Translations under genes and position numbers: made by a program
Source: Mesobacillus jeotgali
GTDB taxonomy: Bacteria > Bacillota > Bacilli > Bacillales > Cytobacillaceae
Length of the DNA stretch: 64,000 bases
NCBI RefSeq assembly: GCF_002874535.1
Contig: NZ_CP025025.1
Location: 2,775,526-2,839,525 of the forward strand
Direction of reading: 5' to 3'
Part shown: piece by piece, positions 42,940 to 53,671 of the stretch
Layout: each line of letters starts with the position of its first letter
How positions within the stretch are numbered: the stretch's first letter is position 1
The notes under the pieces: model-generated
Told to the model about the DNA's origin: nothing
Database searches by the model: none
The model's input: only the letters and a program-made list of their open reading frames with translations

Positions 42940-43110
42940 GCCCGCTTCCTCTCCCTTCACACAATTTTTGTCATTTATATATGAACGTTAAGCTGGCAAC
43001 AATACAATTAACACCACTCATTATAACAGGAGATGGTCCCCACTGGTAAGAGTATTACTGCTACACAGAACACTTCAAAATACTTTTCTAGTCCACACAT
43101 CCAAAAATGG

Positions 43111-43135
43111 CTGCGCAAAAATTGCGCAGTTTTTA
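43111..43135. terminator. Terminator-like hairpin downstream of the MBL-like gene
   Basis: Stem CTGCGCAA/TTGCGCAG (43111-43129). T-run is best on the plus strand; the minus strand has a weaker CATTTTT. Confidence 0.6.
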
Positions 43136-43198
43136 TTTACCCTGTTTTTGTACATTTAGGCTATAACAGTATGCATCCATTCTAAATTAAAAGAACAA

Positions 43199-44029
43199 TC
43201 ACTCTTCACTCAAAATCGTGATGACATCATAGGTTGAATCGGTAAGCTTAATTGTAACAGTACCATGCTGCTTTGTGAAATAAACATCAATCCAGGCTTC
43301 ATGCAGCATCTCCACTAAATCCGGATCAGGTTTAATCGAATTAGATTTGAAGATGACTGCGAGCTGAGGATCGAGATGCTCAATCAACAGATCTGAAAAA
43401 GAGCCTTTTGCAGCAAAAAACGGTAATTTGACAATATTGACATTCTTCAATGGTTCTGCAAGAAATGCTTGCTCAGAAGCATGACTAGCTGAACTAACAT
43501 AAAAAATTTGATGATGAAAAAATTGAAAAGAAATATCTGTGCCCTCTTTTTCTTCACTGCCATCAAAAATGACTTCAGCAGTCAACCCTGGCATTAGCTT
43601 TAACAAATCTCCCTGCTTCCAGCTTTGGACCTTCACTTCAGTCGGGATTGAAGCTTCTGCAAGAGCCTGATTACCAGCTTTCCCTGTAAAAATTCTCCGG
43701 ACATTATATTTCTGGATTATTTGATCGAGGTTGTCCTGCCTAGCATTCGCAGTCAAAATAATCGTCGATAAATCATTTACATGAAAAAGAGCAAGCAGCC
43801 GTTCAAGCTCTTTGAATGTGCCAGTGCCACCAGTATTCACTAGTATATTCTCGCCATTAGCATGCTGAATCAGTGCGGCTTCTCCATCGCTTATTGCTAA
43901 GAATGTAAAAGCCAATTCGTTTCTTTTTAGATTGACATCCACCCCTTCAACCTCTACTGGAGCAGAAGGAGATTCATACGGGAAATAATACCAATTCATA
44001 AATGCCAGGATTGCTAATAACAGCTTCAT
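43199..44029 (-). CDS. Degenerate ComEC/MBL-fold extracytoplasmic protein
   Basis: 276 residues with an N-terminal signal/anchor (MKLLLAILAFMNWYYFPY). The body follows the ComEC C-terminal metallo-beta-lactamase pattern: LVNTGGTGTFKELERLLALF, then STIILTANARQDNLDQIIQK where HxHxDH would lie, then a WKQGDLLKLMPG strand. The usual HxHxDH reads TANARQDN here, so metal ligands are lost and activity is doubtful. ATG at 44029 has GGAGG seven bases upstream. Located between dinG and ypmA, where B. subtilis has no such gene to my knowledge. Confidence 0.7.
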   Translation of the reverse strand: MKLLLAILAFMNWYYFPYESPSAPVEVEGVDVNLKRNELAFTFLAISDGEAALIQHANGENILVNTGGTGTFKELERLLALFHVNDLSTIILTANARQDNLDQIIQKYNVRRIFTGKAGNQALAEASIPTEVKVQSWKQGDLLKLMPGLTAEVIFDGSEEKEGTDISFQFFHHQIFYVSSASHASEQAFLAEPLKNVNIVKLPFFAAKGSFSDLLIEHLDPQLAVIFKSNSIKPDPDLVEMLHEAWIDVYFTKQHGTVTIKLTDSTYDVITILSEE

Positions 44030-44133
44030 GTACACTCCTCCAATTACTTCTAGCTTTAGAGTGCGTCATTTAGCTGAAATTATAAAAGGCTTTTAAAAAA
44101 AGCAGTTCATGTTGGTCTTGCGCGCAACAAGTA

Positions 44134-46929
44134 CTACAGCCAATCATGAATCATATCGACAATTTCTGTTATAGATCCTTTTTCCACTGGAACGTCAGGT
44201 ACCGATTGTAAAAAGGCACTTCCGTATGATGTGGTAACAAGCCTTCGATCAAAGATTAGAATCAGTCCTCTATCGTTTGATGTACGGATTAGTCTTCCAA
44301 ACCCTTGTTTAAATCTCAGGACGGCTTCTGGGAGGGACAATTCAGAGAAAGGGCTGCCACCGTTTTCCTTGATCAAAGCACACTTTGCAGCTGTTATTGG
44401 TTCATCTGGTGGTGTAAATGGAAGCCTCACGATTATCAAGCAGGATAGATCCTCACCCGGAATATCAACACCCTCCCAGAAACTGCTGGTCCCGAATAAA
44501 ATCGCTTTATCGAACCGTTTGAAGTTCCTGGTCAGTCTTGTCCTGCTGCCTGCAGTAATCCCCTGGGCAATCAAAATAAACTCTTCAAGGAGGCCGCTCT
44601 CCTTTATTAGTTCATACGCCTTTTTCAGCATCTCATGAGATGTGAACAAAATCAGCATCCGGCCTTTAGTTGCTTCTGCAATTGAGATGATATGTTCCGT
44701 AATGGCTGCCACATAGTCATCATTAGATACAGACTTAATATCCGGCAAGTCATCAGGCACAATGAGCTTGACCTGAGACACATAGGAAAATGGAGATGGA
44801 ATTTGCTTTTCCATCAGCGTATTTCGCAGTCCCAATTCCTTTTTGATAAAGGTGAAGGAATTATTAACAGAGAGGGTTGCTGATGTAACAACTACGCTTC
44901 TTTTTTTCGCAAAAAATTGTTCTGCCAAATAATCAGATACATAAACAGGACGTGAAAAAATTGTCGTTGAATTTTGCAATGCCCTCATATCTGCCTCAAT
45001 CCATCGCACATAACCGCTTTCGTCCATAAAAAGGGTTCTAGCTGTAATACGGATTTTTTCTAAATCTTCTGTAACCGAAACAACCTCTTCAAGGATTGAT
45101 TGCTGCACGCCTGTATAGCGATGCGGGCTTTTTCCCGCCTCATCCAGTCTTCCTTCCAGAGCGGTGATTAAATCCTTTAAGTGGAAATAAAATCTTTCTG
45201 CGGTTGTTTTCAATGCATTCCAAATCCGGTTATCCCTGTCCGACACCATGCTTGCATTCAATTTGTTTCCATAAGATTTATTCTTCAACGCTTTTCTTGC
45301 ATAAGTTCCTGCAAGCTTGAAAAGTTCTTCTGTTTCATATACCAAGTCAGATATCAACTGATTGATTTCAAACGTATGAAGCCTGCTGCTTCCAAGATCT
45401 CCGTTATTATTGTTAAGCAATGTCTCCAACTTATAGAACAGCTGGTTTTGGTCATATAAACCAAGCTGATTAAGTACTAGCCTGACAGCCAGATAATCCA
45501 GTGACTTGCCAAAATACTTTCCTGCCGCCTTTTCGAATTGATGACCTTCATCAAGTACTGCATAGTCATAATCCGGCAGCGGTCCCTTTTCTGAAACAAG
45601 ATCGGCAAGCAGCATTGAATGGTTAGTGATCAAAATATCCGCATTATGCGCTTTTTCGATTGCCCTTTGGTAAAAGTCATAATCCTCCCAGTGCTTCGTT
45701 TTAAGGAAAAGCGCGCGTTCATTTTTCACTTTACTCCAGAAGAGCATGCCCCCGCTAGACAAATTGAGTTCATCAAAGTCTCCAGTTTCTGTTTGCGTAA
45801 GCCAAACAAGTATCTGCATTTTAGTAAGGGCTGTATCGTAATTCTCCTCTACTTCCCTCAGAGAGTGCTCAAACCGGGCCATACTGATATAGTTGTTCCT
45901 TCCTTTAATCAACGATGCATTTATGGTTGATCCCAATACCTGCCCCAGTTTGGGAATGTCATTGAATAACAGCTGTTCCTGAAGCTGTGTTGTGTAGGTA
46001 CTGATTACAACAGGATTATTACTCTCCAATGAAAAAATTGCTGCTGGTATCAAATAACCAAGGGACTTTCCTACACCCGTTCCCGCTTCAATCAAAACAT
46101 GGCCATTCTTTGAGAATGCTTCACGAACGCAGTCCATCATCTCAAATTGTCCATGCCTGATCTCATAGCCAGAAAATGCCTTTTGGAGTAAAGACATTTT
46201 TTCCTCCATTGATTCTGGATACGCAATAGCACTTTGGTTATGCTTGCAGATTACCGCTCTCTTTTTCAAGGCAATCCCACGGTAAACCTCAATATGTTCA
46301 GGTAAGGTTTCCAGTCTGCTCTCCTTTAAACTCAAAACATCATCAAAAATTAAGTGAAGGTCACTCTTAAGCCCCTCTGAAAGCTTTGCCAGTTCATTGA
46401 CTGTGACCATAGGCAATGCTTTTATATCCTCAAGCATTATCAGGAGCAACTCTGCCGTCACTTGTGCATCACTATCAGCCTGGTGAGGGCGGTCATGATG
46501 CAACCCCTCTCTTGCGGCCAAATCAGTCAATTTATAACTGTCAGCAGTCGGATAAAGGATTCTTGCCATTTCCACAGTATCTATAACAGGACCATAAAAT
46601 CCTTCCTGACCTGAATTTAATAATTCTTCTTGTAAAAAGGAAAGATCAAATAAGACATTATGAGCCACAAAATAAGCATCTTCAAGCATATCAGAAACCT
46701 GCGGAGCGATTTCATCAAATAATGGAGCATCCTTTACCATTGAATCAGAAATTCCTGTCAACTCTTCAATGAATGCAGGAATCTCCTGCAATGGATTGAC
46801 AAGCGAGGAAAACCGGCCAGTAATCTTCCCATCCTCAATGATCACTGCTCCAAATTGTATAATACGGTCACCCTTTTTAGGGGAATTGCCCGTTGTTTCT
46901 AAATCTACAACCACAAATTTTTGGCTCAT
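44134..46929 (-). CDS. dinG: DinG-family helicase/3'-5' exonuclease
   Basis: 931-residue Firmicute-type DinG. N-terminal DEDD exonuclease (FVVVDLETTGNSPKKGDRII, FVAHNVLFDLSFLQEEL, HHDRPHQADSDAQVT). SF2 XPD-like helicase with Walker A IEAGTGVGKSLGYLIPAA (near residue 285), DEGH in YAVLDEGHQFEKA, and motifs GTSSFWEGVDIPG and FKQGFGRLIRT. The Fe-S cysteines of E. coli DinG are not apparent, as expected for this exonuclease-fused branch. GAGGTG upstream of the ATG. Confidence 0.94.
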   Translation of the reverse strand: MSQKFVVVDLETTGNSPKKGDRIIQFGAVIIEDGKITGRFSSLVNPLQEIPAFIEELTGISDSMVKDAPLFDEIAPQVSDMLEDAYFVAHNVLFDLSFLQEELLNSGQEGFYGPVIDTVEMARILYPTADSYKLTDLAAREGLHHDRPHQADSDAQVTAELLLIMLEDIKALPMVTVNELAKLSEGLKSDLHLIFDDVLSLKESRLETLPEHIEVYRGIALKKRAVICKHNQSAIAYPESMEEKMSLLQKAFSGYEIRHGQFEMMDCVREAFSKNGHVLIEAGTGVGKSLGYLIPAAIFSLESNNPVVISTYTTQLQEQLLFNDIPKLGQVLGSTINASLIKGRNNYISMARFEHSLREVEENYDTALTKMQILVWLTQTETGDFDELNLSSGGMLFWSKVKNERALFLKTKHWEDYDFYQRAIEKAHNADILITNHSMLLADLVSEKGPLPDYDYAVLDEGHQFEKAAGKYFGKSLDYLAVRLVLNQLGLYDQNQLFYKLETLLNNNNGDLGSSRLHTFEINQLISDLVYETEELFKLAGTYARKALKNKSYGNKLNASMVSDRDNRIWNALKTTAERFYFHLKDLITALEGRLDEAGKSPHRYTGVQQSILEEVVSVTEDLEKIRITARTLFMDESGYVRWIEADMRALQNSTTIFSRPVYVSDYLAEQFFAKKRSVVVTSATLSVNNSFTFIKKELGLRNTLMEKQIPSPFSYVSQVKLIVPDDLPDIKSVSNDDYVAAITEHIISIAEATKGRMLILFTSHEMLKKAYELIKESGLLEEFILIAQGITAGSRTRLTRNFKRFDKAILFGTSSFWEGVDIPGEDLSCLIIVRLPFTPPDEPITAAKCALIKENGGSPFSELSLPEAVLRFKQGFGRLIRTSNDRGLILIFDRRLVTTSYGSAFLQSVPDVPVEKGSITEIVDMIHDWL

Positions 46930-47285
46930 TCTTCAATACACCTCTAACATTCAGTCAAACAAAAACGTATCATAAAAAATGTGAAAGTGAAAGCGGGACA
47001 GTGTCTTAACGATATTCCAACAGCATCAGTGGGACACTTTTTTCATCTAGACATACATTTCATGTGCCAATTGCCTTCAATGGAACATGATGCATCCACT
47101 TTCAAAGTCCCTATCTATCAGTGTAGTCCTATTATGACCAAAACAAATGCAATTGGATTATACTTTTCAACCTTACCAGGCAAAAAATCCGGTCATTCCG
47201 CAGTATGTAATTCTTCCTTAGATGATTTCCAATAACCCTCATCCATGCCCTTTAAGCACATGGAAAAGAGTTTACAAAGTAACGG
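46930..47285. other. Intergenic region without recognisable gene
   Basis: Between dinG and panD. A plus-strand frame (46981-47235) has no ribosome site and no protein-like pattern. A loose hairpin AGTGTC/GACACT (47000-47038) followed by T6 is the only structure seen. The dinG promoter must lie at the left end. Confidence 0.5.
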
Positions 47286-47288
47286 TAT

Positions 47289-47317
47289 GAAAAAACTCCC
47301 GATAGTACGGGAGTTTT
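47289..47317 (-). terminator. Terminator of panBCD
   Basis: Stem AAAACTCCCG/CGGGAGTTTT (47292-47317), T-rich leftward. Confidence 0.88.
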
Positions 47318-47322
47318 CTTGT

Positions 47323-47709
47323 TTATAGGAATACGGTTTTTTCAGGTTCAGCATGCAGCATTTCTACTATACGGTTATTCTCATCCATCAACGCTACTTT
47401 TGGCTGATGGGACGGAACCTTCTCTTCCGGAACAAGCGCATAGGAAATGATGATTACAACATCGCCTTCATGCACTAGACGGGCTGCTGCACCGTTCAGG
47501 CACACTACTCCGCTCCCTCTTTCACCTGGAATAATGTATGTTTCAAAGCGAGCGCCATTATTATTATTTACAATCTGAACCTTTTCATTAGCAACCATTC
47601 CGACTGCGTCCAGAATATCAGTGTCGATCGTGATGCTGCCGACATAGTTCAAATTGGCTTCAGTTACTCTTGCTCGATGTATTTTAGCATTCATCATGGT
47701 GCGAAACAT
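47323..47709 (-). CDS. panD: Aspartate 1-decarboxylase
   Basis: 128-residue pyruvoyl enzyme making beta-alanine for pantothenate. The self-cleavage site is the Gly-Ser in [15 protein letters not shown] (Gly24-Ser25 region), and the N-terminus [20 protein letters not shown] is highly typical. Other motifs: [17 protein letters not shown] and [12 protein letters not shown]. Last gene of panBCD, 23 bases after panC. Confidence 0.96.
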   Translation of the reverse strand: MFRTMMNAKIHRARVTEANLNYVGSITIDTDILDAVGMVANEKVQIVNNNNGARFETYIIPGERGSGVVCLNGAAARLVHEGDVVIIISYALVPEEKVPSHQPKVALMDENNRIVEMLHAEPEKTVFL

Positions 47710-47732
47710 GGAATATAATCCCCCTATTAAAG

Positions 47733-48581
47733 TTATTCTACTTCTAAAATGGTATTGTCAATGAGTCTTGCTTTTGAGAACTTCACAGCCAGTGCAATGA
47801 GGACTTTTCCCTTCAATGTCTCCATTTCACCAAGCTCAGGATAGGAATAGATTTCAACATAATCTACTGTACCTGTCGTATTCTCTTTAATATGATGCCT
47901 CATCATTCCAACAACCTCATCAGGGCTTCTTTCGCCTCTCTCAATGGCGAGTCTAGCCATTTCAAGGCTTTTGCTAAGTTCGACTGCCTGTTGTCTTTCA
48001 TCGTCACTTAAATAGACATTTCTCGAACTTTTTGCTAACCCATCTTCTTCACGTACTGTTTCAACCGGAATCAATTCTATTGGAAAATTGAAATCCCTGA
48101 TCAGGCCATCGACCACTGCGACCTGCTGAGCATCCTTGAGGCCAAAATATGCCCTCGTTGGCAGGATGATATTAAACAGCTTGATCAAGACAGTCGCTAC
48201 TCCGTCAAAATGCCCAGGCCTTGATTTGCCGCAAAGGACATTTGTCCGGTCAACAACAGATACTTTTACCGAAGCATTATCTGGATACATTTCTTCAACA
48301 GAAGGATAGAAGATATAATCTACTCCTTGATTCTCCGCAATCTCATGGTCGCGTTCAAAATCACGTGGATAGGCATCCAGATCCTCCGCAGGGCCGAATT
48401 GAAGTGGGTTCACGAAAATACTCAGGACAACAGCGTCATTTTCCAGACGCGCCCTATTCATCAATGATATATGGCCTTCATGCAGGAAACCCATGGTTGG
48501 TACATAACCAATGGATTTACCTTCAGATTTCAATTGTTGCATCTGTTTCTGCATCTCGGTGATGGTTCTAATGATTCTCAT
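47733..48581 (-). CDS. panC: Pantothenate synthetase
   Basis: 282-residue ATP-dependent ligase joining pantoate and beta-alanine. The HxGH nucleotide-binding motif is in [18 protein letters not shown], with the KMSKS-equivalent in [12 protein letters not shown] and [26 protein letters not shown] also present. Start codon overlaps the panB stop (ATGA). Confidence 0.96.
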   Translation of the reverse strand: MRIIRTITEMQKQMQQLKSEGKSIGYVPTMGFLHEGHISLMNRARLENDAVVLSIFVNPLQFGPAEDLDAYPRDFERDHEIAENQGVDYIFYPSVEEMYPDNASVKVSVVDRTNVLCGKSRPGHFDGVATVLIKLFNIILPTRAYFGLKDAQQVAVVDGLIRDFNFPIELIPVETVREEDGLAKSSRNVYLSDDERQQAVELSKSLEMARLAIERGERSPDEVVGMMRHHIKENTTGTVDYVEIYSYPELGEMETLKGKVLIALAVKFSKARLIDNTILEVE

Positions 48582-49414
48582 TCTTTTCCCCCGTACAATG
48601 CCTTCAATTCTTCTTCCTTCATGGTAAAGCTATGTTTATCTTCTGGGAAAGCCTTATGTCTTACTTCTGATACATAGGCATTGAGCCCAGAAGAGATCAG
48701 TTCATTTACATTCGTATATTGTTTCACGAATTTCGGCACCCTGTCCACACCATAGGTGATTATATCATGGTATACAAGTACCTGTCCGTCAACCTCCGCT
48801 CCAGCTCCGATACCTATCGTCGGGATTGTGAGAGCCTGGCTAACCTGTTCAGCAAGCTGTTTAGGGACGCATTCCAGTACAACAGCAAAGGCACCTGCCT
48901 CTTCGCATTTTCTTGCGTCATCAATCAGTTTTTTTGCAGCATCAGCGCTTTTCCCCTGGACTTTATATCCACCGAGTACCCCGACAGACTGCGGAGTGAG
49001 ACCAAGATGCGCTACTACGGGAACTCCTGCCTTCGTCAGTGCGTTTATATGGTCAATGACCTCATCAGCACCTTCTAGTTTCACAGCGTTTGCCCCTGTT
49101 TCCTGCATAATTTTTGCACTGTTTATAAGAGTGTCTTTAATCGACAGATGATAACTCATAAATGGCAAATCGACAACAATGAATGTATTGCCTGCTCCTC
49201 GCCTGACAGCTTTCGAATGGTGGATCATGTCCTCCATTGTCACCGGTATAGTCGAGTCATAGCCGAGCACGACCATTCCAAGTGAATCACCTACGAGGAT
49301 CAGATCAGCTTCAGCCTGTTCTGCATGCTTGGCTGAAGGATAATCATAGGCTGTCACCATGACGATCTTGTTGCCTGTTTGCTTCATTTTCAAGAAATCA
49401 GTTGTTTGTTTCAT
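48578..49414 (-). CDS. panB: 3-methyl-2-oxobutanoate hydroxymethyltransferase
   Basis: 278-residue ketopantoate hydroxymethyltransferase, first committed step of pantothenate synthesis. Seen: [60 protein letters not shown], and the Glu in [15 protein letters not shown] at 49414 has GGGAGG seven bases upstream; ATG at 49420 is too close. A structured leader with terminator precedes it. Confidence 0.96.
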   Translation of the reverse strand: MKQTTDFLKMKQTGNKIVMVTAYDYPSAKHAEQAEADLILVGDSLGMVVLGYDSTIPVTMEDMIHHSKAVRRGAGNTFIVVDLPFMSYHLSIKDTLINSAKIMQETGANAVKLEGADEVIDHINALTKAGVPVVAHLGLTPQSVGVLGGYKVQGKSADAAKKLIDDARKCEEAGAFAVVLECVPKQLAEQVSQALTIPTIGIGAGAEVDGQVLVYHDIITYGVDRVPKFVKQYTNVNELISSGLNAYVSEVRHKAFPEDKHSFTMKEEELKALYGGKE

Positions 49415-49471
49415 TACCATTCCTCCCTTTTTTTGAAGAGGAGATAAAACAATCCATCAATGCCAGACACT

Positions 49472-49614
49472 AAAAAAGGGCCCATCTATGCCAGAAGGAC
49501 CCTTTGAAGCCTGTACTTGTTTCATCCCTCTGTCCCAGTCCGCTACCGGATCCAGGCAGAACTATTTTTTTATAAAATAAATCAACAAGGTGCAGTTCTC
49601 TCGATACCGCCCAG
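49472..49614 (-). promoter_or_regulatory. panB leader: tandem pan-motif-like hairpins plus terminator
   Basis: Hairpin A (49529-49560): TCTG-CCTGG-(A)-TCCG-GTAG-CGGA-CTGGG-(A)-CAGA, a stem with one bulged A on each strand. Hairpin B (49586-49614) has a similar bulged A (ACTGC-A-CC). A terminator AAAGGGTCC/GGGCCCTTT with T6 follows (49472-49505). A stem with two bulged A residues, often in tandem, is the description of the Firmicute pan RNA motif upstream of panB. Confidence 0.7.
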
Positions 49615-49618
49615 ATTG

Positions 49619-49647
49619 ATTATAGCAAATGACCGCTTTTTTGGCTA
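49619..49647 (-). promoter_or_regulatory. Probable panBCD promoter
   Basis: Perfect TATAAT (49619-49624 on the minus strand) with TAGCCA 17 bp upstream (49642-49647). Start would be near 49612, at the edge of hairpin B. Confidence 0.55.
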
Positions 49648-49657
49648 CATTACTGAA

Positions 49658-50653
49658 TTAACCTTCTATCTGGATATCTGCGGAGTATATGTTATGAATT
49701 TCCCCTGCTGAATCCTCAATCAATAGAACTCCGTCTTCAGTAATCCCGGTGGCTTTCCCCTTGATCTCCCCGGTTAGGGTCCTTGCAGTGATCTGTTTAC
49801 CAATACTTATAGCGTAGCTTTCCCACATCAGCTTTATCGGAAAAAAGCCTTTTTCGAGATAAAGTAAATACAATTTTTCTAATTTCTCAAGTATCGACCT
49901 GATCAACTTTTCTCTGTCTATGATTTTTTCAGATTCAATGGCGAGCGACGAAGCGATTGTTCGGATATCTTCAGGGAAATCTTCCATTCCTGAATTGACA
50001 TTGATGCCGATTCCAATAATGATTGAATTAATCCGATCTGATTCAGCCTGGAGCTCGGTAAGGATTCCGGTAATTTTCTTGCCGTTGATGAGAATATCAT
50101 TCGGCCATTTAATTTCAGGCAATAAGCCTGTTACTTCCTCTATGGCCTGCACAACGCCGACTGCAGTGATCAATGTCAGCTGCGGAGCCTTCGGGATAGG
50201 AATTTTCGGCCTTAGGATGATGCTCATCCATATTCCTGTATATTTGGGAGAATGCCATTTACGGTCCATCCTTCCTCTTCCCGCAGTTTGCTCTTCGGCA
50301 ATCACCACAGTTCCCTCATCTGCATTATCATAAGCCAGTTTATATGCAATTTTTTGAGTGGATTCCACACTGTCATGATAGTGCAGATTCCTGCCAAGAA
50401 ATTCAGTGTTTAAACCAAGGGTTATTTTATCTGCAGACATATTGTCAGGGATTGAGATAATTTTGTATCCTTTTCTTCTGACCGCCTCAAATTCAAAACC
50501 TTCCTTGCGAAGCTCCTCGATATGCTTCCATACCGCCGTTCGTGTGCAGCCCGCAATGTCAGCCAGATGTTGGCCTGATAGATATTCAGTTTCATTTTTT
50601 GTAAAAGCATCGATCAATTTTTTTCTGATCTCAGATTGGACGCGTTCAGCCAT
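49658..50653 (-). CDS. birA: Biotin--protein ligase and biotin repressor
   Basis: 331-residue bifunctional BirA. N-terminal winged helix (GCTRTAVWKHIEELRKEGFE) binds biotin operators; the ligase core has QTAGRGRMDRKWHSPKYTG (biotinyl-AMP loop), IKWPNDILINGKKITGILTE, and IIGIGINVN. The C-terminal domain (GEIKGKATGITEDGVLLIED) is complete. Overlaps the cca 3' end by 40 bases in another frame. Biotinylates acetyl-CoA and pyruvate carboxylases. Confidence 0.95.
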   Translation of the reverse strand: MAERVQSEIRKKLIDAFTKNETEYLSGQHLADIAGCTRTAVWKHIEELRKEGFEFEAVRRKGYKIISIPDNMSADKITLGLNTEFLGRNLHYHDSVESTQKIAYKLAYDNADEGTVVIAEEQTAGRGRMDRKWHSPKYTGIWMSIILRPKIPIPKAPQLTLITAVGVVQAIEEVTGLLPEIKWPNDILINGKKITGILTELQAESDRINSIIIGIGINVNSGMEDFPEDIRTIASSLAIESEKIIDREKLIRSILEKLEKLYLLYLEKGFFPIKLMWESYAISIGKQITARTLTGEIKGKATGITEDGVLLIEDSAGEIHNIYSADIQIEG

Positions 50654-51822
50654 TCCTTTATTTTCTCCTTCTCATTTGGTACGACGCCATAGATTACAGA
50701 ACGTTCGATTTCCTCAAGAAACTCGCGCAGCCAGGGACCAGGCTGTTTATCCAGCCAGCCCATAACATCATTCCCAGTTACGCTCAATTCATTTCGATGC
50801 TTGATCGGAAGCCTCTCATGCAATTCCCTGATTTTTTCGGTGCTGCCAACAATATCTTGCAGGGACGCAAACACTACTTCAGCGCTAATTGCATCTTCCA
50901 ATCCTGCGTTATAAACCAATACCGGATTCCATTCATTTTCAAGGCGGTGCAATACCAACGCATGAATTTGTTTAATTCGTTTAATTCTTTGGACTGGAAG
51001 CTTCCAATCTCTAAGAAAAACTTCAATTTCTTTGTCTTTCAAACCTAATTCAAACACCAGCAGGACCCATGATTCCGCCAGTTGGAAATCCTCTTTTAGA
51101 TGACTTGAAAAGCGGATTACTTCATCACTATGACCCTTCAATCCTGGCAAATATTGAATCATGCCACTATTCCCCAGCAATTGGACTGCTTCTCTCCTGC
51201 CTGGCCCCTTAAGCAATTTTTCGAATTCAACAGTTTTGCGTTCTACCGCTATGTTCTCCAGAAGGTGACAGTGATTCGTAAGTGATTCTAAAGTCTGCTT
51301 TCCAATCGAAAAAGATAATTGTGACTGGAATCTAACTGCCCTAAGCATCCTCAATGCATCTTCACCGAAACGTTCATCTGGATTGCCTACTGTCACAATT
51401 TCTTTTTTGTTTATCGCTTCTTTGCCCGCAAAAGGATCGATAATGTTTCCCTCTTTGTCCATAGCCATTGCATTCATCGTGAAGTCACGCCGCTGTAGAT
51501 CCTCATTTAATGACCGAATGAAAGAAACCTTATCTGGCCTGCGGAAATCTGTGTAATTTTCTTCCGAACGAAACGTCGTTATTTCATAATGCTCGCCTTT
51601 ATAATGGACGAGAATTGTTCCATGTTCGATTCCCACATCATTAGTTTTAGGAAAAATTCGTTTTAACTCTTCAGGTAAAGCTGACGTTGCGATATCAACA
51701 TCGGATATTTCGCGACCGAGGATATGATCCCTGACAGACCCTCCGACAAAATACGCTTCATACCCAGCATTCTCTATTAACTTAAGGACAGGCACTGCCT
51801 GTATGAATGGCTGACCTATCAT
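50614..51822 (-). CDS. cca: CCA-adding tRNA nucleotidyltransferase
   Basis: 402-residue class II CCA enzyme. Head domain [18 protein letters not shown], then metal-binding [15 protein letters not shown], motif [12 protein letters not shown] and neck motif [16 protein letters not shown]. It is of the bacterial single-enzyme type that adds all of CCA. Starts within the bshA stop (ATGA). Adjacent to bshA and birA as in B. subtilis. Confidence 0.95.
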   Translation of the reverse strand: MIGQPFIQAVPVLKLIENAGYEAYFVGGSVRDHILGREISDVDIATSALPEELKRIFPKTNDVGIEHGTILVHYKGEHYEITTFRSEENYTDFRRPDKVSFIRSLNEDLQRRDFTMNAMAMDKEGNIIDPFAGKEAINKKEIVTVGNPDERFGEDALRMLRAVRFQSQLSFSIGKQTLESLTNHCHLLENIAVERKTVEFEKLLKGPGRREAVQLLGNSGMIQYLPGLKGHSDEVIRFSSHLKEDFQLAESWVLLVFELGLKDKEIEVFLRDWKLPVQRIKRIKQIHALVLHRLENEWNPVLVYNAGLEDAISAEVVFASLQDIVGSTEKIRELHERLPIKHRNELSVTGNDVMGWLDKQPGPWLREFLEEIERSVIYGVVPNEKEKIKEWLNASNLRSEKN

Positions 51823-52958
51823 AGTCGATCCTGCTCAACCATATTATAGTAGATGCTTTCGTATTCAGATACGATTTGTTCAGCGCTAAAGCTTTTCTCT
51901 GCCCTTTCTACCGATTTATCAGCAAAACGCTTGTGAATTTCAGGGTTTGAGAGTATACTAACAGCTTTTTCCGTTATTTCTTCAATATTTCCTAATTCGC
52001 ATATGTAACCTGTCTCTCCGTCCACAATCACTTCCGGAATCCCTCCTACATCCGTACCGATACATGGCACACCGCAAGCCATCGCTTCTAAAGCTACCAA
52101 GCCGAAGCTTTCCTTTTCTGAGAGAAGAAGCATCAAATCACTCAATGAGTATAACTCCTCTACCCTCTCCTGTTTCCCAAGCAGCAGTACTTTGTCGCTA
52201 ATCCCCAATTCACTTGCAAGGTTGCATACAATCTTCATTTCAGGTCCATCACCAACAAGCAAAAGCTTGGCCGGCATTTTTTCTGCGATGCCTGCAAATG
52301 CTTTGATCACATCCGGAACTCTTTTAACAGGCCGGAAGTTGGACACATGGATGACCACTTTCTCTTCAGGAAGGATTCCAAATTCCTTTCTGAGATCTGA
52401 GGAATCGACTCGTTTGTTGACTCGAGTGTCTATAAAATTGTACACACAGCCAATTTCTTTGTCCGGTTTGATCAAATCATAAGTCTGCTGGATAAGCGAA
52501 TTGGACACAGCTGTAACGTAATCAGATTTTTCAATGCCGAACCGTATGGCATCTGTGAGAGATGGATCATATCCAAGTACAGTAATATCCGTGCCATGAA
52601 GCGTCGTGACAATCTTCAAATCACGGCCGCTCATCTGGCGGGCGAGTATAGCACAGACAGCATGAGGAATGGCATAATGGACATGAAGTACATCTAAATT
52701 TTCCAAAACTGCGACCTCTGCAATCTTGCTGGCCAAAGCAATATCATATGGAGGATATTGAAAGACAGAGTATTGATTAACCTCTACCTCATGCGAATAA
52801 ATATTTCTGTACATTTTTTTCAGGCGAAAGGGAAGGCTCGAGGAAATAAAATGAATCTCATGCCCCTTTTCCGCCAGAAGCTTCCCGAGTTCTGTTGCGA
52901 CAACACCAGAACCACCTACCGTCGGGTAGCAAGTGATGCCTATTTTAAGTTTCTTCAT
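51819..52958 (-). CDS. bshA: N-acetyl-alpha-D-glucosaminyl L-malate synthase
   Basis: 379-residue GT4 glycosyltransferase, first step of bacillithiol synthesis. Seen: [66 protein letters not shown] and the retaining GT motif [20 protein letters not shown]. Its start overlaps the bshB1 stop, and cca overlaps its stop. Confidence 0.95.
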   Translation of the reverse strand: MKKLKIGITCYPTVGGSGVVATELGKLLAEKGHEIHFISSSLPFRLKKMYRNIYSHEVEVNQYSVFQYPPYDIALASKIAEVAVLENLDVLHVHYAIPHAVCAILARQMSGRDLKIVTTLHGTDITVLGYDPSLTDAIRFGIEKSDYVTAVSNSLIQQTYDLIKPDKEIGCVYNFIDTRVNKRVDSSDLRKEFGILPEEKVVIHVSNFRPVKRVPDVIKAFAGIAEKMPAKLLLVGDGPEMKIVCNLASELGISDKVLLLGKQERVEELYSLSDLMLLLSEKESFGLVALEAMACGVPCIGTDVGGIPEVIVDGETGYICELGNIEEITEKAVSILSNPEIHKRFADKSVERAEKSFSAEQIVSEYESIYYNMVEQDRL

Positions 52959-53671
52959 TTTCCTTCCCCTAACAAATCCTTGTGGATTAACAATGGTTTT
53001 TTGGACATAAAGCCTTCGGCATATGCGACACCAGCTTCCTTGCCGAATAATTTCTCGCGTGCTTCGACTGTTTCAATGTAGCCGTTCACAAGCGGAGTGT
53101 CAAAAGTGCCTGCCCCTTTCATGAATTGGCTTTCGTAAGCATTTAGTGCATTGATTTTCAAATGGATATAATCCGATACATTAACTAGAAAATCAGGTTT
53201 ATGGAATCCATTGATCATATAAAAATATACAGCTTTTGCCCTGTGTGGCTTTAGTCCGTCCTCTTCATCATATTTCCTTACTGCTGCGGAAAAGACCGCC
53301 TCCTCAACAAGGCGTGCGCAGCTGCCATGGTCAGGATGACGGTCATCAAAATAGGGTGCAAAAACTATGTCCGGAGTATTTCGCCTGATCACTCTAACAA
53401 TTGTCCTTATGTATTCTTCCTTTAAAAATAAGCCTCTGTCAGGCAAGTCAAGTGCTTCCCTCATTTTCACTCCAAGAATGCCGGCTGCTTCTTTTGCTTC
53501 TCGGCTCCTGATCTCCACCGTTCCATTTGAAGACATCTCTGCTTTGGTCAAATCACAAATCCCGATAGATTTTCCTTCAGCAGCATATTTTGCGATTGTA
53601 CCGCCCATCCCGATTTCAACGTCATCAGCATGAGCACCAAACGCCAGTATATCAAGCTTCATTGCTTCCAT
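52955..53671 (-). CDS. bshB1: N-acetylglucosaminyl-malate deacetylase 1
   Basis: About 238-residue zinc deacetylase (PIG-L/LmbE family), second step of bacillithiol synthesis. Zinc ligands lie in [15 protein letters not shown] and [15 protein letters not shown]. Start is uncertain among ATGs at 53677, 53671 and 53662; GGTGA spacing favours 53671. It overlaps the mgsA 3' end by 20 bases. Confidence 0.93.
   Translation of the reverse strand: MEAMKLDILAFGAHADDVEIGMGGTIAKYAAEGKSIGICDLTKAEMSSNGTVEIRSREAKEAAGILGVKMREALDLPDRGLFLKEEYIRTIVRVIRRNTPDIVFAPYFDDRHPDHGSCARLVEEAVFSAAVRKYDEEDGLKPHRAKAVYFYMINGFHKPDFLVNVSDYIHLKINALNAYESQFMKGAGTFDTPLVNGYIETVEAREKLFGKEAGVAYAEGFMSKKPLLIHKDLLGEGK

Noticed and set aside
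46981-47235. Plus-strand 84-aa ORF between dinG and panD
   Set aside because: No Shine-Dalgarno, composition unlike proteins here, and no recognisable pattern.
49540-49610. T-box leader upstream of panB
   Set aside because: The GGATCCGGTAGCGG segment only superficially resembles the T-box GGTGGNACCGCG; pairing with bulged A residues fits the pan motif instead.
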